Numbered from the stretch's first letter, positions 8,861 through 17,910 are shown. The stretch is 60,596 bases of DNA from Reyranellaceae bacterium (GCA_022844045.1 JALHMM010000031.1:1-60596), one strand, 5' to 3'. Notes: generated from the letters alone by a model not told the origin. Made by a program: numbers and translations.

Positions 8861-9565
8861 TCACACGCTCAAGTATTGGGTGCGCACGGCTTCGTCGGCG
8901 CGCAGCTCGTCCATGGTGCCGGTGAAGCGCACGCGGCCCTTCTCGATGATCACGGCGCGGTCGGCGACCATCGCCGAGAAATGCAGGTTCTGCTCGGACA
9001 GCACGACGCTCAAGCCCTCGGCCTTCAAGGTGCGGATGGTCATGGCCATCTGCTCGACGATCAGCGGCGCCAGGCCCTCCGACGGCTCGTCGAGCAGAAC
9101 GCAGCGCGGATTGCCCATCAGGGTGCGCGCGATGGTCAGCATCTGCTGCTCGCCGCCGGACATGCGGCCACCTGGCCGGTCGCGCATGCGGCCGAGATTG
9201 GGGAACAGCTCGAACAGGCGCTCGGGTGTCCAGGTCGGCGCGCCCTCGCGCGGTGCCTGGCGGCCGACCTCCAGGTTCTCCATCACCGAGAGGTCGGTGA
9301 AGATGCGGCGGTCTTCCGGCACGAAGCCCAGGCCCAACCGCGCGATGCGGAAGGGCGACAGCCCGTCGATCCGCGTGCCAGCGAAGGTGATCGTGCCGGC
9401 GCTGGGTCGCACCAGGCCGATCGCCGACTTCAAGGTCGTCGACTTGCCGGCGCCGTTGCGGCCCAGCAGCGCCAGCACCTCGCCCTCGCGCGCGTCGAGC
9501 GCCACATCGGCGAGGATGTGGGCGCGGCCGTAATGGCTGTGCAGGCCCTCGACGTGCAGCATCAT
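8861..9565 (-). CDS. livF: Branched-chain amino acid-type ABC transporter ATPase
   Basis: A 234-residue ABC ATPase of the LivF family. Walker A is LLGRNGAGKSTT, the signature is MSGGEQQML and Walker B is CVLLDEPSEGLAP. It should pair with LivG on the cytoplasmic face of the fused LivHM permease. The start codon overlaps the livG stop. The last residues (RTQYLSV) are the usual LivF C terminus. It is followed by a palindromic repeat and then hyuA, which links the transporter to hydantoinase-type metabolism. Confidence 0.95.
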   Translation of the reverse strand: MMLHVEGLHSHYGRAHILADVALDAREGEVLALLGRNGAGKSTTLKSAIGLVRPSAGTITFAGTRIDGLSPFRIARLGLGFVPEDRRIFTDLSVMENLEVGRQAPREGAPTWTPERLFELFPNLGRMRDRPGGRMSGGEQQMLTIARTLMGNPRCVLLDEPSEGLAPLIVEQMAMTIRTLKAEGLSVVLSEQNLHFSAMVADRAVIIEKGRVRFTGTMDELRADEAVRTQYLSV

Positions 9566-10335
9566 GCCCGCACCTCGTGACCGAACATGGCACCGCTGCC
9601 GAGATAGACCGCCTGGACCTGCGGATCGGCGCGCACCGCATCAGGTTTGCCCTGGGCGATCAGCCTGCCGCGATCGAGCACGATGATCCGATCGGCGTGA
9701 GCGAAGACCACGTCCATATCATGCTCGGTGAAGAGCACCGCGACCGAGCGCTCGCGCGCCAGCGCGGCGGCCAGCGCCATCAGCTCGATGCGCTCCTTGG
9801 GCGCCATGCCGGCCGTCGGCTCGTCCATCAGCAACAGCTTGGGATCGTTGGCCAGCGCCACCGCCAGCTCGACTCGCTTGAGGTCGCCATAGGCCAGCAC
9901 GCCACAGACGCGATCGCCCTGCTCGCGCATGCCGACGCGATCGAGCAGCGCGTCGGCCTCGTCGATGTGCCGCGAGGAGGCGCGCGACAAGAGCGAGCCG
10001 AGGCCGTGGCGATGCGAGAGCAGCGCCATCTGCACGTTCTCGCGCACCGTCATCGAGGTGAAGGTCGCGGTGATCTGGAAGGTGCGACCGACGCCCAGTC
10101 GCCAGATCGCGCGCGGCTTCATCCCTGTGATGTCGCGACCCAGCAGGCGTACGCTGCCGGCATCGACGGGCAGCTGGCCGTTGAGCATGTTGAAGCAGGT
10201 CGACTTGCCGGCACCGTTGGGGCCGATCATCGCCAGCAGCTCGCCGGATGCGACGGCGAACGACACGTCATCGACGGCACGCACGCCACCGAAGGATTTG
10301 AAGAGGCCGGCGACCTCGAGGACGGCTGCGCTCAT
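9562..10335 (-). CDS. livG: Branched-chain amino acid-type ABC transporter ATPase
   Basis: A 257-residue ABC ATPase of the LivG family. Walker A is MIGPNGAGKSTCFNML and Walker B is LLLMDEPTAGMAP. The signature motif is degenerate, reading LAYGDLKR where LSYGxQR is usual; the same relaxed form is common in LivG. A longer open frame runs to 10782, but it reads out of frame through the permease gene; the ATG at 10335 overlaps the livHM stop by 4 nt and starts the normal LivG homology (SAAVLEVAGLFKSFGG). Confidence 0.95.
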   Translation of the reverse strand: MSAAVLEVAGLFKSFGGVRAVDDVSFAVASGELLAMIGPNGAGKSTCFNMLNGQLPVDAGSVRLLGRDITGMKPRAIWRLGVGRTFQITATFTSMTVRENVQMALLSHRHGLGSLLSRASSRHIDEADALLDRVGMREQGDRVCGVLAYGDLKRVELAVALANDPKLLLMDEPTAGMAPKERIELMALAAALARERSVAVLFTEHDMDVVFAHADRIIVLDRGRLIAQGKPDAVRADPQVQAVYLGSGAMFGHEVRA

Positions 10336-12212
10336 GCCGCCGGCCTCAGGCGGCGCCACAGCATCGCCAGCCCGCCGACGACGCCCTGCGGGAAGAGCAG
10401 CACCAGGGCCAGGATCACCAGGCCGAAGACGCTGCGCCAGTACTCGGTGCGCCGCGCCAGCTCGTCCTTCAGCCAGGTGAAGATCGCCGCGCCGGCGATC
10501 GGGCCGGTGATGGTCTCGACGCCGCCCAGCAGCACCATGACCAGCGCGTCGGTGGACAGCGCGATCGAGGCCAGTTCGGGCGAGATGCTGCCCTTGGAGA
10601 AGGCGAACAGCGCACCGCCCAGCCCGGCGAAGGCACCAGCCAGCGCGAAGGCGAACCATTGCAGGCGGCGCACGTCGATGCCGATGGCCTCGGCACGCAA
10701 CGGCGAATCGCGGCCGGCGCGCAGCGCGTAACCGAAGGGCGCGAACAGCATGCGCCACAGCAGGCCGATGCCCAGCGCGCAAAGCCCCAAGGTCATCCAG
10801 AAATAGACCCGCTTGTCACTGAGCCAGGAAGGCGGCCAGACGCCGGTGAGGCCGTTGCTGCCGCCGGTGAGAGAATCCCACTGGAAGATCACCGACCAGG
10901 TGATCTGCGCGAAGGCCAAGGTCAGCATCGCGAGATAGACGCCTGACAGCCGCACGCAGAACCAGCCATAGACCAGGGCCACCGCGCCGGCGACGAAGGG
11001 CGCCACGACAACCGCGAGCTCCATCGGCAGCGCGGCCTTGCGCATCAGGATCGCCGCGGCATAGGCGGCGACACCGAAATAGGCAGCGTGGCCGAACGAC
11101 ACCATGCCCGACGGGCCCATCAGCACGTGCAGGCTGACGGCGAAGAGCGAGAGGATGGCGATGTCGGTCAGCAGGACCAGCAGGTAGCGATCATCGGGCG
11201 CGACAAACGGGATCAATGCCAGCAGCGCCACGAAGGGCAGCCAGCGCCGCCAGTCCGGCATGTTCGGCAGGGTGGTGATCTCGCCCACGGCGCGCTGCTG
11301 CGCTGGCGGCCGGCCGAGCAAGCCGTAGGGCCGTACCACCAGCACGATCGCCATCACCAGGAACTCGACGACCAGGGTCAGCTTGGAGAACGAGATTTCA
11401 AGGCCGAAGAAGCTCTGCGTGCCGAGCGCGATGCAGAACGCCTTCACCACGCCGATCAGGATGGCTGCGAGAAAGGCGCCGGGCACGCTGCCCAGGCCGC
11501 CGACCACCGTGACCACGAAGGCATCGGCGATCACCGACAGGTCGAGGCCGAGATTGGCGGGCTCACGCGGCAGCTGCAGCGCGCCGCCCAGCCCGGCCAG
11601 CGCCGCGCCGACGAAGAACACGCCGGTGAACAGCTTGCGCTCGTCGACGCCCAGCGCGCCCACCATCTCGCGGTCCTGCGTCGCGGCCCGCACCAGCGCG
11701 CCCCAGCGCGTCCGGGTGAGCGCCAGCCACAGGCCGAGCAGCAGCAGCGGCGCGATGGCGATCAGCGCCAGGTCATATTGCGGTACGCGGCGGCCCATGA
11801 TCTCGACCGTGCGTGACAGGCCCGGCGCGCGCGGGCCGACCAGCTCCTCGGCGCCCCAGATCGCCAGCGCGACGTCCTTGATCACCAGGACAACGGCGAA
11901 GGTCGCGAGCAGCTGGAACAATTCGGGGGCGCGATAGATGCGGCGCAGGATGGCGATCTCGATCAGCGCGCCCAGCGCGCCGATCACGAGGGTCGCGACG
12001 ATGATCGCGCCCCAGAAACCCAGCGGCGTGCGACCCAGGAACTCCACCGTCGAGTAGGCGACGTAGAGCCCCAGCATGTAGAGCGAGCCATGCGCGAAGT
12101 TGACGACGCGCGTGACACCGAAGATCAGCGACAGGCCGGCGGCCACCATGAACAGCGACGACGCGCCGGCCAACCCATTCAGCAGCTGCGCGAGGATCGA
12201 GGCGAACGACAC
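10332..12212 (-). CDS. Fused LivH-LivM branched-chain amino acid-type permease
   Basis: A 626-residue fusion of both membrane permeases. Residues 1 to about 290 are LivH-like (SLIFGVTRVVNFAHGSLYML, then GGLGSVPGAFLAAILIGV), a linker of about 30 residues contains RPPAQQRAVGEITT, and residues about 325-626 are LivM-like (VSLHVLMGPSGMVSFGHAAYFGV, GGVETITGPIAGAA). Each half has about eight to ten hydrophobic segments. Such fusions occur in several alphaproteobacterial Liv systems and keep a 1:1 permease ratio. The gene begins 15 nt after the binding-protein gene and overlaps livG. Confidence 0.93.
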   Translation of the reverse strand: MSFASILAQLLNGLAGASSLFMVAAGLSLIFGVTRVVNFAHGSLYMLGLYVAYSTVEFLGRTPLGFWGAIIVATLVIGALGALIEIAILRRIYRAPELFQLLATFAVVLVIKDVALAIWGAEELVGPRAPGLSRTVEIMGRRVPQYDLALIAIAPLLLLGLWLALTRTRWGALVRAATQDREMVGALGVDERKLFTGVFFVGAALAGLGGALQLPREPANLGLDLSVIADAFVVTVVGGLGSVPGAFLAAILIGVVKAFCIALGTQSFFGLEISFSKLTLVVEFLVMAIVLVVRPYGLLGRPPAQQRAVGEITTLPNMPDWRRWLPFVALLALIPFVAPDDRYLLVLLTDIAILSLFAVSLHVLMGPSGMVSFGHAAYFGVAAYAAAILMRKAALPMELAVVVAPFVAGAVALVYGWFCVRLSGVYLAMLTLAFAQITWSVIFQWDSLTGGSNGLTGVWPPSWLSDKRVYFWMTLGLCALGIGLLWRMLFAPFGYALRAGRDSPLRAEAIGIDVRRLQWFAFALAGAFAGLGGALFAFSKGSISPELASIALSTDALVMVLLGGVETITGPIAGAAIFTWLKDELARRTEYWRSVFGLVILALVLLFPQGVVGGLAMLWRRLRPAA

Positions 12213-12227
12213 CGATCAGGTGGCCAA

Positions 12228-13430
12228 TCAGTTGGCTGGCCGCATCTTCCTGACTTCGTCGTCCGGCGGCAGGGCATCCTTGCCGTCGACATAGCGCCAA
12301 TTGACCATCACGCCCTTGCCGTCCCTGGGTTCGATCTGGCCGACATAGGCGCCCATGGTCGATTGATTGTCGATCGCGCGATAGGTGATCTCGCCAAACG
12401 GCGTGTCGTGCCTCAGCCCGGACATGGCGTCGACCAGCTTCTCCTGGTCGAGCGAGCCCGCCCTCTTGATCGCCGCCACCGCCGACTGGATCGTGGCATA
12501 GCCGACCACCGAGCCCAGGCGCGGGTAGTCCTTGAACTTCGCCTGGTAGGCGTCGAGGAACTTCTGATGCGAGGGCGTCTTGATCTCGTTCCAGGGGTAG
12601 CCGGTGACGTACCAGCCCTTGGGCGTCTCCTCCTTCAGCGGATCGAGATACTCGGGCTCGCCGGCCAGCAGATTGAACACCTCGCGGCCCTTGAACAGCT
12701 CGCGGCTATTGCCCTCGCGCACGAACTTCGCGAGGTCGGGACCGAACAGCGAGCTGAAGATCGCGTCGGGCTTGGCGTCGGCGATGGCCTGCGCCACCGC
12801 GCCGGCCTCGATGCGGCCCAGCGGCGTGGCCTGCTCGGTGACGAACTCGACGTCGGGCTGCTGCGCCTTGAGCAGCTTCTTGAACGCCGCCGTCGCCGAC
12901 TGGCCGTACTCGTAGTTCGGGAAGACGATCGCCCAGCGCTTCTTCTTCAGCTTCACCGCGTCGGGGATCAGCATCGCCGTCTGCATATAGGTCGAGGCGC
13001 GCAGGCGGTAGGTGTAGCGGTGGCCCTGGTCCCAGACGATCTTGTCGGAGAGCGGCTCGGCGGCGATGAACAGCGTCTTGCGCTGCTTGGCGAAGTCCGA
13101 GACCGCCAGGCCGACATTCGACGGGAAGGTGCCGATCAGGAAGGCGACCCTCTCGCGGCTCAGCAGCTCCTCGGCGACACGCACCGCGTCGGCCGGCGTG
13201 CCGCTGTCGTCGCGCGAGACGATCTCGATCTGCCGGCCGAGCACGCCACCGGCCTTGTTGAACTCTTCGACCGCCAGCTCCCAGCCCTTCTTGTAGGGCT
13301 CGAGGAAGGCCGGAAAGTTCTTGTAGCTGTTGAGCTCGCCGATGCGGATCGGCCCCTGCTGCGCCAGAGCCGGGATGGCGCTCGACACGCCGGCGCCGGC
13401 GGCCAGAGCGAGGATGGTTCTGCGTTTCAT
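12228..13430 (-). CDS. ABC transporter substrate-binding protein, LivJ/AmiC type
   Basis: A 400-residue periplasmic binding protein of the Peripla_BP_6 family. Signal peptide KRRTILALAAGAG...ALAQ spans about residues 2-24; the mature protein begins QGPIRIGELNSY. It would capture the ligand for the LivHM-LivGF transporter encoded downstream. The start at 13430 was chosen because it gives a normal signal peptide and has GGGGAGA upstream; the open frame extends to 13583 but the extra 51 residues are not protein-like. Ligand unknown; linked genes suggest amino acids, amides or hydantoin-like compounds. Confidence 0.93.
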   Translation of the reverse strand: MKRRTILALAAGAGVSSAIPALAQQGPIRIGELNSYKNFPAFLEPYKKGWELAVEEFNKAGGVLGRQIEIVSRDDSGTPADAVRVAEELLSRERVAFLIGTFPSNVGLAVSDFAKQRKTLFIAAEPLSDKIVWDQGHRYTYRLRASTYMQTAMLIPDAVKLKKKRWAIVFPNYEYGQSATAAFKKLLKAQQPDVEFVTEQATPLGRIEAGAVAQAIADAKPDAIFSSLFGPDLAKFVREGNSRELFKGREVFNLLAGEPEYLDPLKEETPKGWYVTGYPWNEIKTPSHQKFLDAYQAKFKDYPRLGSVVGYATIQSAVAAIKRAGSLDQEKLVDAMSGLRHDTPFGEITYRAIDNQSTMGAYVGQIEPRDGKGVMVNWRYVDGKDALPPDDEVRKMRPAN

Positions 13431-13551
13431 GACGACGGTCTCCCCAACAGGATCGCTGAGCATGATGAGAACTTGGTGCGCCGCACAAGGGCGCCAAGAT
13501 GCAACTTGTTCGTACACAAACGATATGCGGATTGCCGGCGATTGCAAGCCG

Positions 13552-14136
13552 TCAGCGCTGGCCGTCCCACAATTTGATCTCATCGGCTTTCAATCCGCCG
13601 ACCCGGGGATGCGGCCGGCCGCCGATCGCCAGCGCGACAATGAAGACGATTTCCTCGGGTCGCGGCCCGTCGGGCACGGCGAACTCGATGGCGTCGAAAT
13701 GGCTGCGCACATAGGCCGCGTGTGCGTGATGCAGCGGCACGTCGATGCGCGCCCCCGCTGCCGCGACCTTCACCGTCGAGGGCACGATCGACTTCGCACC
13801 GCCCATCGCTTCGCGGATGCCCCAGCCGCTGGGTTGATGCCACAACGCGGCGTGTTCCAGCTCGCCGGCGACGCCGACGATCACCGCCTTGCCATAGCCA
13901 TCGACCTGCTTGCCCTCGACGCCCAAGGTCGCGAGCAGGCGCTTGGTCAGATCGAAGGCCAGCGGCTTGAGCGCGTCCATCATCGGCGCGATGTCCTCGA
14001 CATGGCGTCCGGCATAAGGATTGCGCACGACGCCGCCGATCGCGGCCTTGCGCACCGGCGTGGCGAGCGGCGCGCCGCCGTCATGCGTGGTTTCGTCCAG
14101 CAAGGTGACGATCTTGCGCGGCGCAACGACGGACAT
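13552..14136 (-). CDS. AA_synth (DUF1185) family protein
   Basis: A 194-residue protein of the family annotated as amino acid synthesis protein (formerly DUF1185). Characteristic stretches are RNPYAGRHVEDIAPMMD, GYGKAVIVGVAGELEHAA and HHAHAAYVRSHFDAIEF. The biochemical reaction of this family is not established to my knowledge. The ATG shares one base with the stop of the FAD oxidoreductase gene (TGATG), so translation is coupled. A stop-to-start gap of 121 nt separates it from the binding-protein gene. It is often linked with Liv transporters and amidases, as here. Confidence 0.85.
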   Translation of the reverse strand: MSVVAPRKIVTLLDETTHDGGAPLATPVRKAAIGGVVRNPYAGRHVEDIAPMMDALKPLAFDLTKRLLATLGVEGKQVDGYGKAVIVGVAGELEHAALWHQPSGWGIREAMGGAKSIVPSTVKVAAAGARIDVPLHHAHAAYVRSHFDAIEFAVPDGPRPEEIVFIVALAIGGRPHPRVGGLKADEIKLWDGQR

Positions 14137-15269
14137 CAGCTCGTCTCTCCGGCGACGTAGCGCGTGAAGGCGTCGGCCGAGCGACGGCCGGCGACCATGT
14201 CGGCGAAGGCCTCGCCGATGCAGGCGCCGAACTTGAAGCCGTGGCCGGAGCAGTTCGACATCGCCCAGGCCATCTTGCCCACGGGTACAGAGCGGAAGGT
14301 CTCGCGCCCCGGTCGTCGATCGACCGTGTAGTAACAGATCTTGCCGTCGGCGAGCCGATAGCGCTCGAGATCGCGCAGCCGGCCGCGCGCCTGCTCCCAC
14401 ACGCGACGCACTTCGTCGAAGGCTGGGATGCGCGGATCGCTGGCGGCGTCGCCTTCGCGGCTGAACAGATGATCGCCGATCTTCAGGCGGGTACGCGTGC
14501 CGTCGGGCCGCGCGACCGGCGGCACGAGATAGAAGCCGCGGTCGTTGCCGATCGACAGCAGCGAGGGATAGCTCGCCCAGGCCCGCGCCAGGTCGGCGGG
14601 CAGATCGACATAGGCCAGCACCTGGCGCGACGGCTCGACATGCTCGCCCATGTCCGGCACCAGCTCGCGCAGCCAGGCGCCGGCGGCGACCAGCACGAGA
14701 TCGCCCACCACGCGCTCGCCATCGGCCAAAGTCACGGCGCCGGCATCGGCATCGATCGACTGCACGCGCGACATCGGCCGCAATCGCGCGCCTTTCTCGC
14801 CCAGCCACTTTGCCAGCGCCGCGACGATGCGGTCGGCCAGCAGCACGCCGCCTTCGGGCGAGAGATAGGCCGTCCGCACGCCCACCGGATCGATCAGCGG
14901 ATAGCGCTTGGCCAGCTCGGCGGCGGTCATCTCGATGACCGGAAAGCCATCGGCCTTGATCAAGCGCAGCGACTCGGCCTGCCGATCGTCCGCGCCGGTG
15001 CTCAGCGACAGCGAGCCGGTATCGACGCAGAGCTTCACGCCGAGATCGGCCCACAGCCGGTTCCACGCGGCGTAGGCGTGCGTGATCATGCGCATGTAGC
15101 CGATCTCGGTGCCGTAGGGGCGGCGGATGAGGCGATGCGAATCGACCGAGGTGCCGACAGGATTGGGGATCGGCCCCTGCTCCAGCACCGTGACGTGATG
15201 GCCCGCGCGGGTGAGCGCCCAGGCCGCGCCCAGCCCTGCGATGCCGGCGCCAACGATGATGACATTCAT
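14136..15269 (-). CDS. FAD-dependent amine/amino acid oxidoreductase (DAO family)
   Basis: A 377-residue DAO-family flavoprotein. The dinucleotide-binding motif is VIIVGAGIAGLGAAWAL at the N terminus and the family C-terminal pattern NCSGHGFKFGACIGE is present, resembling sarcosine oxidase and N-methyl amino acid oxidases. It is expected to oxidise a secondary or N-methylated amine or D-amino acid with FAD. The start at 15269 (NVIIVGAG) overlaps the stop of the GNAT gene by ATGA; an in-frame start 12 nt upstream is less likely. Substrate inferred only by class. Confidence 0.9.
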   Translation of the reverse strand: MNVIIVGAGIAGLGAAWALTRAGHHVTVLEQGPIPNPVGTSVDSHRLIRRPYGTEIGYMRMITHAYAAWNRLWADLGVKLCVDTGSLSLSTGADDRQAESLRLIKADGFPVIEMTAAELAKRYPLIDPVGVRTAYLSPEGGVLLADRIVAALAKWLGEKGARLRPMSRVQSIDADAGAVTLADGERVVGDLVLVAAGAWLRELVPDMGEHVEPSRQVLAYVDLPADLARAWASYPSLLSIGNDRGFYLVPPVARPDGTRTRLKIGDHLFSREGDAASDPRIPAFDEVRRVWEQARGRLRDLERYRLADGKICYYTVDRRPGRETFRSVPVGKMAWAMSNCSGHGFKFGACIGEAFADMVAGRRSADAFTRYVAGETS

Positions 15270-15721
15270 GGCGCCGACCATATCATGCGCACGTCAGGCT
15301 CGCGCTCTTCGTTCGCCGCGCCGTCGGTGAGCTCTTCCTCGACGAAGCCATGACGGCGATAGAAGGCGCGCGCCGCAAGGTTGCGCTGGAACACCCAAAG
15401 CCGCAGCGGGTCACCGCCGATACGCCTCGCCTCGGCCAGCAGAAGTGTACCGAGGCCCGCGCGCTGCCTCGCCGGTGCGATGTAGAGATGATCGAGCCAG
15501 CCCGGCTGGATCGCGGCGAACCCGGCGATGGCGCCGTCTTGAGTCGCCACGCGCACGCTCAGCTCGCGGAGCACGACATTGCCCATCCACCACAGGGTTT
15601 CTACGTCGCTGTGCACTTCGGGCAGCCACGGCATGGCCTGCCGCCGCGCGGCGAGGAACAGGCTGGTCAGCGCATCAGCATCATCGGGTACAGCGACGCG
15701 TATGGCGGGCTCGGCACTCAC
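15266..15721 (-). CDS. GNAT family N-acetyltransferase
   Basis: A 151-residue GNAT acyltransferase. Acetyl-CoA-binding motif A is visible as LDHLYIAPARQRAGLGTLLLAEA, followed by LWVFQRNLAARAFYRRHGF, the usual motif B. The GTG at 15721 was chosen because it overlaps the phosphoesterase stop (GTGA) and is followed directly by the domain (SAEPAIRVAVPDDADAL). An upstream ATG at 15796 would need 25 residues that are a shadow of the phosphoesterase gene. The acceptor is unknown; the operon context suggests an amine or amino acid. Confidence 0.88.
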   Translation of the reverse strand: MSAEPAIRVAVPDDADALTSLFLAARRQAMPWLPEVHSDVETLWWMGNVVLRELSVRVATQDGAIAGFAAIQPGWLDHLYIAPARQRAGLGTLLLAEARRIGGDPLRLWVFQRNLAARAFYRRHGFVEEELTDGAANEEREPDVRMIWSAP

Positions 15722-16452
15722 GCCCAGCCCGTCAGCAACCGGCGCGCCCAGTCCTCGCGGCCATGCGACGCCGCCTGCCGCGAGGCGGCCCGCCAATCGT
15801 AGTCGACCTCGATATGCTCGGCGCGCCAGCCGTGCCGACGCTTCTCGATCACGGCGTAGCGCGCGTGCGGCGAGCCGACCTCGACCGAATGCGGCGACGG
15901 TTCGAGATCGTCATAGGCCTGCAGCCCGACGCTGCCCGGATTCACCACCAGGCGGCCGTCCGACAGTCGCAGGCTGCGCGGCACATGCGTGTGGCCGCAC
16001 AGGATCAGCGCGGCGCGGCAATCGCCGGCGCGGCGGTCGACGGTCGCGAGATCGGCGGGCCGCGTACGATCGCCGTCGATGCGTTCCATGAAGTAGACGA
16101 GGTCGCTGGTGGGTGTGCCGTGACAGAGGAACACCTCGTCCGACAGCGGCAACGTCTCGGGCAATGCGGCGATCCAGTCACGCTCCGTCGCCGTCAGCAC
16201 ACCGCGCGTGAAGGCGTCGGTCTTGCCCAGCTTCTCCGGCGGGTCGCAGAGCACCTGCCGCTCGTGATTGCCACGGACCGTCGGCAGTTTCAGCGGCATC
16301 AACACGGCGGCCGTGCCCACCGGATCGAGCGGCCCGGAGAGGATGTCGCCGAGATTGACCGTGACGTCGACGTGACGCGCCGCGATGTCCTCAAGCACCG
16401 CCTCCAATGCGAAGCGGTTGCCGTGGATATCGGAGATCGCGGCGATCCTCAT
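15718..16452 (-). CDS. Calcineurin-like metallophosphoesterase (YfcE/Ser-Thr phosphatase type)
   Basis: A 244-residue binuclear metallophosphoesterase. Metal-binding motifs appear in order: AISDIHGN (residues 4-11), NLGDILSGP, GNHER, and CGHTHVPRSL with a preceding CHG. It is probably a phosphodiesterase or phosphatase acting on nucleotides or phosphoproteins. Its ATG overlaps the cyclodeaminase stop (ATGA at 16449-16452) and its own stop overlaps the GNAT start, so it is firmly in the coupled operon although its role there is unclear. Confidence 0.9.
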   Translation of the reverse strand: MRIAAISDIHGNRFALEAVLEDIAARHVDVTVNLGDILSGPLDPVGTAAVLMPLKLPTVRGNHERQVLCDPPEKLGKTDAFTRGVLTATERDWIAALPETLPLSDEVFLCHGTPTSDLVYFMERIDGDRTRPADLATVDRRAGDCRAALILCGHTHVPRSLRLSDGRLVVNPGSVGLQAYDDLEPSPHSVEVGSPHARYAVIEKRRHGWRAEHIEVDYDWRAASRQAASHGREDWARRLLTGWA

Positions 16453-17432
16453 GGGCGCTCGATCGCCAGCTCCGCCGCCGCCAAGTCTTCCAACGCCGCG
16501 CCGACCGACTTGAAGAGGGTGATCGACCGCGTATCGCCCTTGTCGCGGCCGTTATGGTGACCGCGCGTCAGGTCGTAGAGATCGGCCAGCACGTCGTCCT
16601 CGCCGATCTCGCCTGAGCGCAGCGGCAGGACGATGTCGCCGGCCTCCTTCATCGCGCCGGCCTTGGTGTCGACGAAGATGCGGGCGGCGCGCGCGGCGGC
16701 ATCGTCGCTCTCGCGCATCTCGGGGGTGTAGGCGCCGACCAGATCGACATGCTGGCCGGGCCGCAGCCAGGCGCCTTCGACCAGCGCCGTCTTCGACAGG
16801 GTGGCGCAGGAGATGATGTCGGCTTCGCGCGCCGCCGCGGCGCGATCGTCGACCGCTGTGACGGTGACCGCGCGACCCAGCGCCTTGGGCAGGCTGTCGG
16901 CGAGCTGGCGCGCCAGGGACTGCGCGTGCGCGCCCGTGCGGCCCCAGATCGCGACGTGCTCGATCGGCCTGATCTTGCAGTGGACGCGAATGAGCTGAGG
17001 CGCCAGCGCGCCGGTGCCGATCATCAGCAGCGCGCGCGAGTCGGGGCGCGAGAGATAGCGCGAGGCCAGGCCCGAGGCGCAGGCGGTGCGCCGCTTGGTC
17101 AGCATGGTGCCGTCGAGCAGCGCCACGGGCGCGCCGGTCTCGCCCGAAAGCAGGAGGTACTGGCCGTAGATCGACGGCAGCGATTTCAGGCCGTTGTCGG
17201 GAAACACCGTGACGATCTTCACGCCGATATGGCGCTGCGTGGCGCCGGCCGAGGTCCAGGCCGGCATCAGCAGCAGCATGGCATCAGCCGAGCCGGGGCC
17301 GGTCGGCGCCTTGATCGGGTGATGATGGCGCACCGGCATCTCGCAGCCGGCGCGGAACAGCGCCGCCAGACGATCGACAAGCGCGATGTCGTCCAGGGCG
17401 GCGTCGACCGCCGCCGCGTCGAGGAAACGCAT
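16449..17432 (-). CDS. Ornithine cyclodeaminase / mu-crystallin family protein
   Basis: A 327-residue member of the family that includes ornithine cyclodeaminase, alanine dehydrogenase, ketimine reductase and tauropine-type enzymes. The substrate-binding region has GVKIVTVFPDN and LLDGTMLTKRRTAC; the NAD-binding loop is MIGTGALAPQLI. Reactions in this family include conversion of ornithine to proline and reduction of cyclic ketimines. The start at 17432 shares a base with the lapA stop. The exact substrate cannot be assigned, but a cyclic amino acid would fit the linked hydantoinase and oxidase genes. Confidence 0.9.
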   Translation of the reverse strand: MRFLDAAAVDAALDDIALVDRLAALFRAGCEMPVRHHHPIKAPTGPGSADAMLLLMPAWTSAGATQRHIGVKIVTVFPDNGLKSLPSIYGQYLLLSGETGAPVALLDGTMLTKRRTACASGLASRYLSRPDSRALLMIGTGALAPQLIRVHCKIRPIEHVAIWGRTGAHAQSLARQLADSLPKALGRAVTVTAVDDRAAAAREADIISCATLSKTALVEGAWLRPGQHVDLVGAYTPEMRESDDAAARAARIFVDTKAGAMKEAGDIVLPLRSGEIGEDDVLADLYDLTRGHHNGRDKGDTRSITLFKSVGAALEDLAAAELAIERP

Positions 17433-17833
17433 CAGCGCGCCCTCGTGATCGGCACCACGGAGTCGGGGTCGACCAGCGCCTGCTGGCGCGCCAGCGCGCG
17501 GCTGTCGGCCGGCTTGGGCGGCTCGACGGTCTGCGGGCGCGCCGTGAAGGTCGCGAGCTCGCCTTTCAGCTTGGTGACTTCGCGTTCCAGGCGCTCGACC
17601 TCGGCACCGCGATGGCGCGCCTGGGTGCGGTGGCGGCGATTGGAGAACCAGCCCATCAGCAGGCCAGCCAGCACGCCGACCAGCAGCAGGAAGACGATCA
17701 TCAGGAAGAGCGGGGCCACCAGCTTCTCGCGCAGGGGCCACAGCCCGAGCTCGACCGGCTCGCGGTTGCTGACCGCGACCAGCACGCCCACCGCCAGGAA
17801 CAGCCCGAGAAGGATGCGCGACAGTGTCTTCAT
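17432..17833 (-). CDS. lapA: LapA-domain (DUF1049) membrane protein
   Basis: A 133-residue protein with two membrane segments (about residues 5-22 and 40-63) followed by a cytoplasmic coiled coil (RGAEVERLEREVTKLKGELA). The pattern NREPVELGLWPL between the helices is typical of LapA. In enterobacteria LapA works with LapB in control of lipopolysaccharide synthesis. In alphaproteobacteria it follows ihfB as it does here. The C-terminal tail is Pro/Arg rich and probably disordered. Confidence 0.85.
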   Translation of the reverse strand: MKTLSRILLGLFLAVGVLVAVSNREPVELGLWPLREKLVAPLFLMIVFLLLVGVLAGLLMGWFSNRRHRTQARHRGAEVERLEREVTKLKGELATFTARPQTVEPPKPADSRALARQQALVDPDSVVPITRAR

Positions 17834-17883
17834 CGATCCACCCTACGCGAGGCCTACCCTGCCAGACAACGCATAGTGCCTTG

Positions 17884-17910
17884 AAATGAAACGGCCCGCC
17901 GAAGCGGGCC
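17884..17910 (-). terminator. Terminator downstream of ihfB
   Basis: The stem GGCCCGC-TTCG-GCGGGCC (17893-17910) with a stable TTCG tetraloop is followed on the minus strand by GTTTCATTTC. It sits 39 nt past the ihfB stop and before lapA, so it probably ends the ihfB transcript and leaves the downstream operon to its own promoter or readthrough. Confidence 0.75.

Noticed and set aside
6718..8925. Plus-strand open frame of 735 residues opposite hyuA
   Set aside because: It is the GC-driven antisense shadow of the hydantoinase A gene; composition is Arg/Ala/His/Gly-rich with no domain, and hyuA has clear motifs.
9562..10782. 406-residue LivG with a 149-residue N-terminal extension
   Set aside because: The extension is a shadow of livHM; the ATG at 10335 overlaps the livHM stop and starts the homology.
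13552..15066. 504-residue AA_synth protein with long N-terminal extension
   Set aside because: The first 310 codons are a shadow of the FAD oxidoreductase; the coupled ATG at 14136 gives the normal protein.
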